A DNA stretch of 57,233 bases from Lachnospiraceae bacterium. GTDB lineage: Bacteria; Bacillota; Clostridia; Lachnospirales; Lachnospiraceae. Made by a program: the position numbers and the translations under genes. Below, one piece after another: positions 25,272 through 33,970 of the stretch. The DNA lies in the NCBI GenBank assembly GCA_900753305.1, contig CAADYR010000106.1, positions 1 to 57,233 on the forward strand, in the 5' to 3' direction. Each line of letters starts with the position of its first letter. Position 1 is the first letter of the stretch. The notes under the pieces were generated by a model, which saw only the letters and a program-made list of their open reading frames with translations, was not told the DNA's origin and did not search any database.

Positions 25272-25715
25272 ATGGTACGGTTGATGACGATTGAGGATTA
25301 TGAAGAGGTACATGCTCTGTGGATGAAGATCAGGGGCTTTGCGATCAGAAGCATAGATGATTCCAGAGAGGGCGTAGAGAGATTCCTTAGACGTAATCCT
25401 ACGACCAGTGTGGTAGCTGTAGAGGATGGCAGGATCGTAGGGGCGATTCTGTGCGGACATGATGGCAGACAGGGATGCCTCTATCATGTATGTGTGGACC
25501 CGGAGTACCGCAGAAGAGGCATTGGCAAGACCATGGTAGTTTTCTGTATGGAGGCGTTGCGCAGGGAACAGATCAATAAAGTATATCTGATCGCTTTTAC
25601 ACAGAATGATGAAGGCAACGCTTTCTGGCATCATGTAGGATGGGTAGAGCGTGAAGACAGAAATTATTATGATTTTATATTAAATAAGGAAAATATCATT
25701 GCTTTTAATAAGTAG
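25272..25715 (+). CDS. GNAT N-acetyltransferase at the head of the arginine operon
   Basis: A 147-aa single-domain acetyltransferase. The acetyl-CoA pyrophosphate loop is PEYRRRGIGKTMV (Q/RxxGxG/A, about residues 77-89), preceded by the strand GCLYHVCVD and followed by YLIAFTQNDEGNAFW. It is first in a tight operon with argJ, argB and argD, so an N-acetylglutamate synthase role (feeding the acetyl cycle) is a reasonable guess, though the substrate-binding residues do not identify it. It could instead modify another amine. The stop overlaps the region of the argJ leader. Confidence 0.85.
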   Translation: MVRLMTIEDYEEVHALWMKIRGFAIRSIDDSREGVERFLRRNPTTSVVAVEDGRIVGAILCGHDGRQGCLYHVCVDPEYRRRGIGKTMVVFCMEALRREQINKVYLIAFTQNDEGNAFWHHVGWVEREDRNYYDFILNKENIIAFNK

Positions 25716-25738
25716 TGATGGGACAGGAGGTTATTGGA

Positions 25739-26962
25739 ATGAAGGTAATTGATGGTGGTGTGACCGCAGCAAAAGGATTTGAAGCAGCAGGTGCTGAGGC
25801 TGCGATCAAATATCAGAATAGAAAAGATATGGCATTTGTATACAGTCAAAAACCATGTAAGGCAGCGGGAACTTTTACAACGAATGTGGTAAAGGCTGCT
25901 CCTGTTGTATGGGACAGAGATATCGTAAAGAACAGTGAATATGTGCAGGCTGTTGTAGTAAATGCAGGGATTGCCAATGCATGTACGGGTAAGCAGGGAA
26001 TGGACTGCTGCAGGGCAGAAGCAGAATATACAGGCAAACTTCTGGGTATCCCTGCAGAAGCAGTACTGATCGGCTCTACAGGTGTCATAGGTATGCAGAT
26101 TCCACTGGATCGTATTCAGGCAGGAATCGATAAACTGGTAGCAGCCAAGTCCGGTACCAGGGAAGCAGCTCATACGGCAGCATGTTCTATTATGACTACA
26201 GATACGATTCCCAAGGAAGTGGCAGTGTCTTTTGAGGCAGATGGCAGGGAAATAACAATTGGCGGTATGTGCAAAGGATCAGGTATGATCCATCCCAATA
26301 TGTGTACGATGCTGGCTTATATTACAACAGATATGGCTATTTCCAAAGAATTACTGCAGGAAGCACTCAGCAGTAGTGTAGTAGATTCTTTCAATATGAT
26401 CACAGTAGATGGGGACACTTCTACCAATGATACCTGTCTGCTGCTGGCAAATGGAATGGCAGGGAATACAGAGGTAACACAGAAGGGTGAGGCATATGAG
26501 AAATTCTGTGAAGCACTGAATTATGTAACTACATATCTGGCAAAGAAAATGGCAGGCGATGGTGAAGGTGCTACGAAGCTGTTTGAGGCGAAGGTAGTGA
26601 ATGCAAAGAGCAAGGAAGATGCCAGAACTCTGTCAAGAGCTATCGTTGGTTCTAACCTGTCCAAGGCTGCTATTTACGGTTGTGATGCCAACTTTGGACG
26701 TTTCCTGTGTGCAATGGGATATTCCGGCGCACAGTTTGACCAGAGCGATGTTGAGCTTTTCTTTGAAAGTGCAAATGGAAGACTTCAGGTATTTGACCAT
26801 GGAACACCAATTGTATTTGATGAAGAAGAGGCACTTAAGATCATGAAAGCAGATGCAGTAACAGTATATGTAGATATGCATGAAGGAAACAGCGAAGCAA
26901 CAGCATGGGGCTGTGATCTGACTTATGATTATGTCAAGATCAATGCGGATTACAGATCATAA
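25739..26962 (+). CDS. argJ: Bifunctional ornithine acetyltransferase / N-acetylglutamate synthase
   Basis: A 407-aa Ntn-type enzyme that moves the acetyl group from N-acetylornithine to glutamate, closing the arginine acetyl cycle. It self-cleaves before a Thr; here the site lies in MIHPNMCTMLAYITTD, where the residue before the Thr is Cys rather than the common Ala. The alpha-chain start KVIDGGVTAAKGF and the C-terminal ATAWGCDLTYDYVKINADYR are normal. I use ATG 25739 because AGGAGG lies at 25725-25730; the longer GTG at 25715 has no such site. Confidence 0.96.
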   Translation: MKVIDGGVTAAKGFEAAGAEAAIKYQNRKDMAFVYSQKPCKAAGTFTTNVVKAAPVVWDRDIVKNSEYVQAVVVNAGIANACTGKQGMDCCRAEAEYTGKLLGIPAEAVLIGSTGVIGMQIPLDRIQAGIDKLVAAKSGTREAAHTAACSIMTTDTIPKEVAVSFEADGREITIGGMCKGSGMIHPNMCTMLAYITTDMAISKELLQEALSSSVVDSFNMITVDGDTSTNDTCLLLANGMAGNTEVTQKGEAYEKFCEALNYVTTYLAKKMAGDGEGATKLFEAKVVNAKSKEDARTLSRAIVGSNLSKAAIYGCDANFGRFLCAMGYSGAQFDQSDVELFFESANGRLQVFDHGTPIVFDEEEALKIMKADAVTVYVDMHEGNSEATAWGCDLTYDYVKINADYRS

Positions 26963-26995
26963 GAAACAGAATACGGAAAAGGTCAGGGTGTGGAT

Positions 26996-27889
26996 ATGGA
27001 AAAAAATATGGAAGAAATTTTATCAAAAGCTGAAGTTCTGATAGAGGCATTGCCTTATATCCAGCGTTTCAATAGAAAGATCATAGTAGTAAAGTATGGC
27101 GGAAGTGCCATGAGCAGTGAAGAATTGCAGAAGAATGTCATCAAAGATGTTACGTTGCTTAAACTGGTAGGTTTCAAACCTATCATCGTACATGGCGGCG
27201 GTAAGGAGATCAGCCGCTGGGTTGGCAAAGTCGGTAAGGAAGCGAAGTTTGTTAATGGTCTGCGTGTAACAGATGCAGAGACAATGGAAATCGCAGAAAT
27301 GGTATTAAATAAAGTGAACAAGGGTCTGGTGTCCATGGTACAGGAGCTTGGTGTTAAGGCAGTCGGTATCAGTGGTAAGGACGGAGGTCTGTTAAAGGTA
27401 GATAAGAAATACTCCAATGGAGAAGATATTGGTTTTGTTGGTGATATCAAGAGTGTAGATCCCAAGATACTGTATGATCTGCTGGAGAGAGATTTCCTGC
27501 CGATCGTAGCACCTATCGGTATGGATGATAACTTCCAGACTTATAATATCAATGCAGATGATGCAGCATGTGCCATTGCAAAAGCCGTAGGTGCTGAGAA
27601 GCTGGCATTCCTGACAGACATTGAGGGATTGTATAAGGACATCAATGATAAGTCATCCTTCATTTCCAGATTGTCTGCTTCTGAAGCTGAAAAACTGATC
27701 GCAGATGGATTTATCGGTGGCGGTATGCTTCCGAAACTTGCAAACTGTACATCAGCGATCAAGAATGGTGTAAATCGTGTACATATCCTGGATGGCCGTA
27801 TTCCACATTGTCTTTTACTGGAGATCTTTACCCAGAAAGGTATCGGAACCGCCATTGTCAAGGACGATGAAGCAGATAAAATTCTGTAG
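26996..27889 (+). CDS. argB: Acetylglutamate kinase
   Basis: A 297-aa amino-acid kinase that phosphorylates N-acetylglutamate, the committed step of arginine synthesis. The N-terminal KYGGSAM and IIVHGGGKEI loops and the later FLTDIEGLY and GGGMLPKL motifs are all present. An N-terminal helix before the core (about residues 1-20: KNMEEILSKAEVLIEALPYI) resembles the extra helix of arginine-inhibited hexameric enzymes, so feedback inhibition is likely. ATG 26996 and GTG 26990 are both possible starts. Confidence 0.97.
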   Translation: MEKNMEEILSKAEVLIEALPYIQRFNRKIIVVKYGGSAMSSEELQKNVIKDVTLLKLVGFKPIIVHGGGKEISRWVGKVGKEAKFVNGLRVTDAETMEIAEMVLNKVNKGLVSMVQELGVKAVGISGKDGGLLKVDKKYSNGEDIGFVGDIKSVDPKILYDLLERDFLPIVAPIGMDDNFQTYNINADDAACAIAKAVGAEKLAFLTDIEGLYKDINDKSSFISRLSASEAEKLIADGFIGGGMLPKLANCTSAIKNGVNRVHILDGRIPHCLLLEIFTQKGIGTAIVKDDEADKIL

Positions 27890-27906
27890 GAAGGAGAATG
27901 TTGATC

Positions 27907-29097
27907 ATGAATATGAAAGAATATATTGACGAGGCAGAACGGGATCTGCTTCATACTTATAACCGTTATCAGATCGTATGGGACAAGGGAGATGGTGTGC
28001 ATCTTTATGACCTGGATGGCAGAGAATATCTGGATTTTGTGTCAGGTATCGCTGTGTTTGCACTGGGCTATAATAACAAGGCATATAATGATGCTCTCAA
28101 GGCGCAGATCGACAAGGTGATCCATACCTCCAACTACTACTACAATGTACCTGCCATAGAGGCAGCCAGAAAGATCAAAAAGATATCCGGTATGGACAGA
28201 GTATTCTTTACCAACAGCGGTGCGGAAGCAATCGAAGGTGCCATTAAGGCGGCCAGAAAATATGCATATTTAAAAGACGGTACAACCGATCATGAGATCA
28301 TTGCCATGAATCATTCCTTCCATGGAAGAACGATGGGAGCGCTCTCTGTTACGGGAAATCCTCATTACAGAGAAGCCTTCGAGCCATTGATCGGCAATAT
28401 CAGGTTTGCAGAGCTGAATGACTTTGAAAGCGTAAAGAAACAGGTAACAGATAAGACCTGTGCGATCATCTTTGAAACTGTACAGGGTGAGGGTGGCATT
28501 TACCCTGCAACAGAAGAATTTATGTCTAAGGTGAAGGCTCTTTGTGAAGAAAAAGACATTCTGCTGATCCTGGATGAGATTCAGTGCGGTATGGGAAGAA
28601 CCGGTTATATGTATGCCTGGCAGCGTTACGGCATCAAGCCGGATATTATGACAAGTGCCAAGGCACTGGGCTGTGGCGTGCCTGTTGGAGCATTTATGAT
28701 GACTGAGAAAGTAGCACAGCACTCTCTGACAAGTGGAGATCATGGTACGACTTATGGCGGCAATCCACTGGCATGTGCAGCAGTTTCCAAGGTCATTGAC
28801 CTTTTCGAAGAAGAGCATATTCTTGATAATGTAAAAGAAGTCGGTGAATATCTGGCTGGAAAATTGGATGAACTTGTGTTAAAATATGATTTCGTGAAAG
28901 AACGCAGAGGTCTGGGACTGATGCAGGGACTGGCTTGCGATAAGCCGGTTGCTGATATTATCAATAAAGCATTGGACAAAGGACTTCTCTTAATTAACGC
29001 AGGCACACATGTGATCCGCTTTATTCCGGCACTTACGATCAGTAAGGAAAATGTGGATGAAATGATAGAAATTCTGGATGCATGTCTGTCTGAATAA
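27907..29097 (+). CDS. argD: Acetylornithine aminotransferase
   Basis: A 396-aa class III PLP aminotransferase producing N-acetylornithine. The pyridoxal Lys is in MTSAKALGCGVPVGA, the Asp that binds the pyridine nitrogen in LILDEIQCGMGRTG, and the phosphate loop in NSGAEAIEGAIKAARK. Length fits. ATG 27907 is preceded by AGGAG at 10 nt; ATG 27898 is too close. argC, which supplies its substrate, is not in this cluster. Confidence 0.96.
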   Translation: MNMKEYIDEAERDLLHTYNRYQIVWDKGDGVHLYDLDGREYLDFVSGIAVFALGYNNKAYNDALKAQIDKVIHTSNYYYNVPAIEAARKIKKISGMDRVFFTNSGAEAIEGAIKAARKYAYLKDGTTDHEIIAMNHSFHGRTMGALSVTGNPHYREAFEPLIGNIRFAELNDFESVKKQVTDKTCAIIFETVQGEGGIYPATEEFMSKVKALCEEKDILLILDEIQCGMGRTGYMYAWQRYGIKPDIMTSAKALGCGVPVGAFMMTEKVAQHSLTSGDHGTTYGGNPLACAAVSKVIDLFEEEHILDNVKEVGEYLAGKLDELVLKYDFVKERRGLGLMQGLACDKPVADIINKALDKGLLLINAGTHVIRFIPALTISKENVDEMIEILDACLSE

Positions 29098-29114
29098 AGA
29101 CACGGAGAGAATGC

Positions 29115-30491
29115 ATGAATTTGAAGAAGAGATGGATTTCAGTACTGGTAATGGCAGTTGTTCTGGTGGGTATGATAGCAGGTATTGCATATCTGACACC
29201 TTCAAATGGTAAAATGACATTATTGGACTGGCATAAAGAAACGATAGAATTATGGTACACGGATGATTCGCTGACAGATTACCTTAACAGCAAGGCACTG
29301 GCTTTTTATGATGCCACGGATATAAGAGTAGAAACGAAACTGGTTTCCGGTCTGGAATATCTTGAGGCGATCAACAAGGCGAGCCTGTCAGATGCACAGG
29401 AGACTCCGGATGTGTATATTGTCACCAATGATTCTCTGGAAAAGGCATATTTGGCAGGACTGGCGGCACCTTTGAGTGATACGTCCATTATAGAAGATGA
29501 TGCAAATTACAGTCAGGCAGCAAGAAATGCAGTCAGCTATCAGGGTAATTATGTGGGATATCCCATGTATTTTGAAACCAGTGCGCTGTTATACAACAAG
29601 ACCTATTTAGAGCAGATCGCACAGGAGGCGGGACTTGAAAATGCTGACACATTGATACCTTCTTCGATAGCAGACATACTGAGTGTTGCAGATCAGTATT
29701 CTACACCTGAGAATGTAGAGTATTTCTTCCGCTGGGATGTATCGGATATCTTTTATAACTACTTCTTTATTGGTAATTATATTACGGTAGGCGGTGCAGC
29801 AGGAGATGATAAGAATCTGATAGATATCTATAATACGGAATCTATTGCCAGCCTTAAGGTTTATCAGGAGATGAATCAGTTCTTTTCCATTGATACGAAA
29901 GAAACGAGTTATGATTCTGTTATGCAGGAATTTCTGGATGGCAAAACGATTTATACGATTGCTACAAGTGATTGTCTGGGCAGAATTGAAGAGGCAGCAG
30001 CAAACGGTGATTTTGATTTTGAGTATGGGATTGCAAAACTTCCTGACATCAATCAGGATATGATAACCAAAGGAATGTCTGTGACCAATGCGCTGGTTGT
30101 GAATGGATATTCTGAACATAAGGATGCGGCGAACCGGTTCGTAGAGTGCTTGGCAGGAGAAGGAAGTGCAGATCTGTATGAAATGACCGGTAAAATTCCG
30201 GCAAGATCACAGCAGCAGTACGCAAATGAAAATGTAAGTGCTTTTGTACAGAATTACATTGATTCCGTACCGATTCCCAAAATGGCAGAAGCAAGTAATT
30301 TCTGGGTAGAGCTGGAAATCTGTTTTGCCAAGGTATGGGATGGTGCAGATGCCAATACAGAACTTAAGAGTCTGTCAGAACAGATCAGATCGCAGGTCAC
30401 AGCTCAGACTTATACAGAAGAACCTCTTGAAGACCCTCAGGTAGAGCTTCTGCCGGATACGGGTTATCAGGAAGGCAATGATAACGAATAA
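29115..30491 (+). CDS. Extracellular solute-binding protein, orphan
   Basis: A 458-aa family 1 type binding protein. The N-terminal hydrophobic helix (about 7-28: WISVLVMAVVLVGMIAGIAYL) is followed by no Cys, so it is anchored by an uncleaved signal rather than a lipid. The LWYTDDSLTDYLNSKALAFYD start, the PDVYIVTNDS strand and GYPMYFETSALLYNKTYLEQ are typical of sugar-type binding proteins. No permease or ATPase genes follow. It starts 17 nt after argD and may be co-transcribed, perhaps only by chance. The ligand is unknown. Confidence 0.8.
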   Translation: MNLKKRWISVLVMAVVLVGMIAGIAYLTPSNGKMTLLDWHKETIELWYTDDSLTDYLNSKALAFYDATDIRVETKLVSGLEYLEAINKASLSDAQETPDVYIVTNDSLEKAYLAGLAAPLSDTSIIEDDANYSQAARNAVSYQGNYVGYPMYFETSALLYNKTYLEQIAQEAGLENADTLIPSSIADILSVADQYSTPENVEYFFRWDVSDIFYNYFFIGNYITVGGAAGDDKNLIDIYNTESIASLKVYQEMNQFFSIDTKETSYDSVMQEFLDGKTIYTIATSDCLGRIEEAAANGDFDFEYGIAKLPDINQDMITKGMSVTNALVVNGYSEHKDAANRFVECLAGEGSADLYEMTGKIPARSQQQYANENVSAFVQNYIDSVPIPKMAEASNFWVELEICFAKVWDGADANTELKSLSEQIRSQVTAQTYTEEPLEDPQVELLPDTGYQEGNDNE

Positions 30492-30545
30492 AAAAAGTAT
30501 TTTTATCCAATCATATCAGTAAAAGGAAAAGTGAGGTTACTGAAT

Positions 30546-30977
30546 ATGATTGGATTTTTTATTGCAATGCTTTCCGGTGCGCTCATGAGTGTACAGGGTG
30601 TTTTTAATACCAAAGTGACAGAGAGTACAAGTATGTGGGTGGCAAACACGTTTGTACAGTTTACAGCTTTTTTAGTATGTCTGGCAGCCTGGCTGGTGAC
30701 AGACAGAAGCTCTCTGCGGGCGGTATTTGAGGTAGAACCTAAATATTTCCTGCTTGGAGGTGTAATGGGAGCCTTTATTACTCTGACAGTCATTAAGAGT
30801 ATGGATACTCTTGGTCCTGCCAAAGCAGTGATGCTCATAGTAATTGCACAGCTTATCGTTGCATATCTCATCGAGCTGTTTGGACTTTTTGGAGTGGAGA
30901 AACAGCCTTTTGTCTGGCGCAAGGCGATAGGGGCACTTGTGGCGATTGCGGGATTTATTGTCTTTAAATGGGAGTAG
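30546..30977 (+). CDS. YdcZ-type DMT membrane transporter
   Basis: A 143-aa integral membrane protein with five hydrophobic helices, matching the DUF606/YdcZ group of the drug/metabolite transporter superfamily (LSGALMSVQGVFNTKV start; GFIVFKWE end). Such proteins often work as dimers. Substrate unknown. I use ATG 30546 with a ribosome binding site AGTGAGG; GTG 30531 is longer but less likely. The gene is separated by about 50 nt from the binding protein. Confidence 0.85.
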   Translation: MIGFFIAMLSGALMSVQGVFNTKVTESTSMWVANTFVQFTAFLVCLAAWLVTDRSSLRAVFEVEPKYFLLGGVMGAFITLTVIKSMDTLGPAKAVMLIVIAQLIVAYLIELFGLFGVEKQPFVWRKAIGALVAIAGFIVFKWE

Positions 30978-31012
30978 ACTCAAATGGTAAACTGAAATGT
31001 AAAAAATAGTAC

Positions 31013-31041
31013 TTGTATTCAATTGGCAATTATCATAGAAT
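31013..31041 (+). promoter_or_regulatory. Predicted promoter of the comEA-comEC operon
   Basis: TTGTAT (31013-31018), 17-nt spacer, TAGAAT (31036-31041). It lies 30 nt before a 15-codon reading frame (31070) that runs into comEA. No K-box-like ComK motif is visible. Confidence 0.45.
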
Positions 31042-31069
31042 AAATTATATGCGTAGAGGGGCCTTTATC

Positions 31070-31117
31070 ATGGAAGACTTCAAGCTACTTTTTGAGAGTG
31101 GAAAAGAGAGTACATGA
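31070..31117 (+). CDS. Possible 15-residue leader peptide overlapping comEA
   Basis: ATG 31070 with GAGGGG 9 nt upstream opens 15 codons (MEDFKLLFESGKEST) and stops at TGA 31115-31117, which overlaps the ATG of comEA (ATGA). The comEA start itself has only a weak site (GAGAG), so translation by coupling is plausible. Too short to confirm by sequence alone. Confidence 0.35.
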   Translation: MEDFKLLFESGKEST

Positions 31118-31728
31118 TAAATCTATCGTATAGAAATATTACAAAAAGAATAAAAATCATAACAGCGTTATTATGCAGTATATTGATCATAAGTGGATGC
31201 AGTTCTTACAATGCAGAGATTACATGGGAACTGGAAGAAGATACTTCTGCTTGTGAGGAGGTATTGGTTGAGAAATCCTTAGTGGAAGAAACACAGGAGA
31301 TGATATATGTTTATGTCAATGGAGCTGTCAACAACGGAGGCCTGTATATTTTGCCAAAAGGCAGCAGGCTATATGAAGCAATAGAGGCGGCAGGCGGTAT
31401 GACCGCAGAGGCAGACCCATATTATCATAATCAGGCAAGGCTTTTGGAGGATGGAGAGCAGATCATCATCTGGACGACAGAGCAGACCAGTCGCACGGAT
31501 GAAAGTTCCGACAGGAATCCGGTCACAGATTCAGGTCTGGTGAACATCAATACGGCAAATGTGGAACAGCTCATGCAGCTTAGTGGTATAGGAGAAACCA
31601 GGGCAGAGGCTATTGTCACGTATCGTGAGACCTGCGGCAGATTTGCCAGTATTGAGGATATTCAGAATGTGTCAGGAATTAAGGAACGTCTGTATGAGAA
31701 AATAAAAGACAAAATTACAGTCGGTTAG
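31114..31728 (+). CDS. comEA: ComEA-type DNA-binding lipoprotein
   Basis: A 204-aa competence DNA receptor. The N-terminus is a lipoprotein signal (LLCSILIISGC, Cys about residue 29), so it should be lipid-anchored rather than held by a transmembrane helix as in B. subtilis. An SLBB domain spans about 66-125 (YVYVNGAVNNGGLYILPKGS), then a helix-hairpin-helix DNA-binding domain at about 142-204 (NINTANVEQLMQLSGIGETRAEAI, in part). It binds incoming DNA at the cell surface and hands it to the ComEC channel, encoded 3 kb downstream in the same operon. Confidence 0.9.
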   Translation: MINLSYRNITKRIKIITALLCSILIISGCSSYNAEITWELEEDTSACEEVLVEKSLVEETQEMIYVYVNGAVNNGGLYILPKGSRLYEAIEAAGGMTAEADPYYHNQARLLEDGEQIIIWTTEQTSRTDESSDRNPVTDSGLVNINTANVEQLMQLSGIGETRAEAIVTYRETCGRFASIEDIQNVSGIKERLYEKIKDKITVG

Positions 31729-31750
31729 AATCCGAAGAGGGAGCAGGAAC

Positions 31751-32443
31751 ATGGGAAAGAAAGTCTTGGTAGTTGACGATGAAAAGTTGATCGTAAAGGG
31801 AATTCGTTTTAGTCTGGAACAGGATGATATGGAAGTTGATTGTGCCTATGATGGAGAAGAAGCACTGGAAAAGGTGCAAAATAATAAATATGATCTGATC
31901 TTACTGGATATAATGCTTCCAAAGCTGACAGGGTTGGAAGTATGTCAGCAGATCAGGGAATTTTCGGATATACCTATTGTCATGCTGACTGCAAAAGGTG
32001 ATGACATGGATAAGATCCTTGGGCTTGAATATGGTGCAGATGATTATATTACAAAACCTTTTAATATATTAGAGGTAAAAGCACGCATCAAAGCGATCAT
32101 GCGCAGAACATCCGGCAAGTCCGAGAGTGCCAAAAAGGAGCAGCAGGTCGTTGAGGCAGGAGATCTGAAGCTGGATTGTGATGGCAAGCGCCTTTATATC
32201 TGCGGAAGAGAAATCAATCTGACAACGAAAGAATTTGATGTATTAGAACTTCTGGTGCTCAATCCCAATAAAGTATACAGCAGAGAGAACCTGCTGAAGC
32301 TGGTATGGGGAGCAGATTATCCAGGGGATGTGCGTACAGTGGATGTGCACATCAGAAGACTGCGTGAGAAAATAGAAGCCAATCCCAGTGAGCCGAAGTA
32401 TGTACATACGAAGTGGGGAATGGGTTACTATTACAAAGGTTAG
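31751..32443 (+). CDS. OmpR/PhoB-family response regulator
   Basis: A 230-aa regulator. The receiver has VVDDEKL, the phospho-acceptor LLDIMLP and the KPF switch Lys; the winged-helix DNA-binding domain (about 130-228) ends in RRLREKIEANPSEPKYVHT, typical of WalR/PhoB members. It lies 12 nt before its sensor kinase and between two competence genes. Regulated genes cannot be deduced, but its place invites a role in uptake or envelope stress. Confidence 0.94.
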   Translation: MGKKVLVVDDEKLIVKGIRFSLEQDDMEVDCAYDGEEALEKVQNNKYDLILLDIMLPKLTGLEVCQQIREFSDIPIVMLTAKGDDMDKILGLEYGADDYITKPFNILEVKARIKAIMRRTSGKSESAKKEQQVVEAGDLKLDCDGKRLYICGREINLTTKEFDVLELLVLNPNKVYSRENLLKLVWGADYPGDVRTVDVHIRRLREKIEANPSEPKYVHTKWGMGYYYKG

Positions 32444-32454
32444 GAGCTAATAAG

Positions 32455-33948
32455 GTGTCAAAACTTTGGAATAAGATCAGAACGAATAAGATTTTCAGGA
32501 GTCTGCGTTTCAGAATATTCCTGATTATTCTGATTGCAGGAAGTATTCCCGGCATGATCATGTATCTGGGCATCAGAGAAAGATATATGGCAAATGCGAT
32601 CGATTCACGTACCGGTGAAGTACAGACCCAGGTTAAGATCATAGCGGATCATTTGCTGACTTATAATTATCTGTTGGACAGCAGTAATGAAGTAGTGAAT
32701 GCAGAATTGGCGCAGCTATCGAATCTATATGATGGCAGAGTATTCATCATTGATGAAAATTTTAAGATCATCAAAGATACATACGGAATCAGTGAGGGCA
32801 AATTACTGATCAGTGAGGACATTATCCGGTGCTTTAAAGGAGAGGGTATTTCCTCTCATATGGCGGGAAATAACTATATAGAAATAGCAGTACCTATTGA
32901 GGAAAAAGTTTCCAGTCAGTCAAAGAGCACAGGCAATACACTTGCCGGTATTACAAATACAAGCAAAATAACAGGCGTTATGCTAACAAGCGTTTCTACA
33001 GATTCTATCATTACAAGCTATGAGTATTTACAGAGCAGAGCATATATTATAGAAATACTGGTTGTTGTCATGATGTTTGGTATTGCGTTCTTTCTGAGCA
33101 GATATTTGTTGAAACCATTTGAGAAGATCACAGAATCAATTAATGAAGTGAAGAACGGATTTACGGATGAAGAGATCCATGTCACTGAATATATAGAGAC
33201 AGAGCATATCGGTGATGCATTTAACCAGATGCTTGGCAGAATGAAGGTACTGGATGACTCAAGACAGGAGTTTGTATCCAATGTGTCCCACGAACTTAAG
33301 ACGCCGTTGGCATCCATGAAGGTGCTTGCTGATTCACTGCTGGCCCAGGAAGATGTTCCGTCAGAATTGTACCGTGAGTTCATGACGGATATTGCGGATG
33401 AGATTGACCGTGAGAATAAAATTATTACAGATCTCCTGGCATTGGTGAAGATGACGAGAACATCTGCAGATATGAATGTGGAACCTATGGATATCAATGC
33501 ATTGTTAGAGCTTATATTAAAAAGACTTGGACCGATCGCTGCAAGGGCAAATGTTAAGCTGGTATTTGAGAGCAGGCGTAAGGTCAGTGCGGAAGTAGAT
33601 GAGGTGAAACTGACACTGGCACTTTCCAATCTTGTGGAAAATGCGATCAAATATAATGTAGATGGTGGATGGGTAAAAGTAATCCTGGATGCAGATCATC
33701 AGTATTTTTCGGTAGAAATATCAGATTCCGGTATCGGTATCCCACAGGAGTCCATAGAGCATATTTATGAGCGTTTCTATCGTGTGGATAAATCTCATTC
33801 ACGGGAGATAGGAGGAACCGGTCTGGGACTTGCGATTACCAGAAATGCTATCGTTATGCACAGAGGTTCTATTAATGTAAAAAGTGAAGAAGGTGTAGGA
33901 ACAACCTTTACGGTAAGGATTCCATTATCTTATATTGCACCGGTATAA
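32455..33948 (+). CDS. Sensor histidine kinase with HAMP domain
   Basis: A 497-aa membrane kinase. Two transmembrane helices (about residues 17-37 and 195-215) flank a 155-residue extracytoplasmic sensor with no recognised fold. They are followed by HAMP (LLKPFEKITESI), HisKA with the phospho-His in SNVSHELKTPLAS and a HATPase with N-box (LVENAIKYN), G1 (DSGIGIP) and G2 (GGTGLGL). GTG 32455 is chosen because AGGAG sits at 32442-32446; the longer start at 32413 would overlap the response regulator. Confidence 0.94.
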   Translation: MSKLWNKIRTNKIFRSLRFRIFLIILIAGSIPGMIMYLGIRERYMANAIDSRTGEVQTQVKIIADHLLTYNYLLDSSNEVVNAELAQLSNLYDGRVFIIDENFKIIKDTYGISEGKLLISEDIIRCFKGEGISSHMAGNNYIEIAVPIEEKVSSQSKSTGNTLAGITNTSKITGVMLTSVSTDSIITSYEYLQSRAYIIEILVVVMMFGIAFFLSRYLLKPFEKITESINEVKNGFTDEEIHVTEYIETEHIGDAFNQMLGRMKVLDDSRQEFVSNVSHELKTPLASMKVLADSLLAQEDVPSELYREFMTDIADEIDRENKIITDLLALVKMTRTSADMNVEPMDINALLELILKRLGPIAARANVKLVFESRRKVSAEVDEVKLTLALSNLVENAIKYNVDGGWVKVILDADHQYFSVEISDSGIGIPQESIEHIYERFYRVDKSHSREIGGTGLGLAITRNAIVMHRGSINVKSEEGVGTTFTVRIPLSYIAPV

Positions 33949-33970
33949 AGCTTGGAAAGGCATAGAGCTT

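Noticed and set aside
30503..30922. 139-aa minus-strand frame opposite the YdcZ-type gene
   Set aside because: It is the mirror of a hydrophobic membrane gene; the plus frame has the ribosome binding site and family match.
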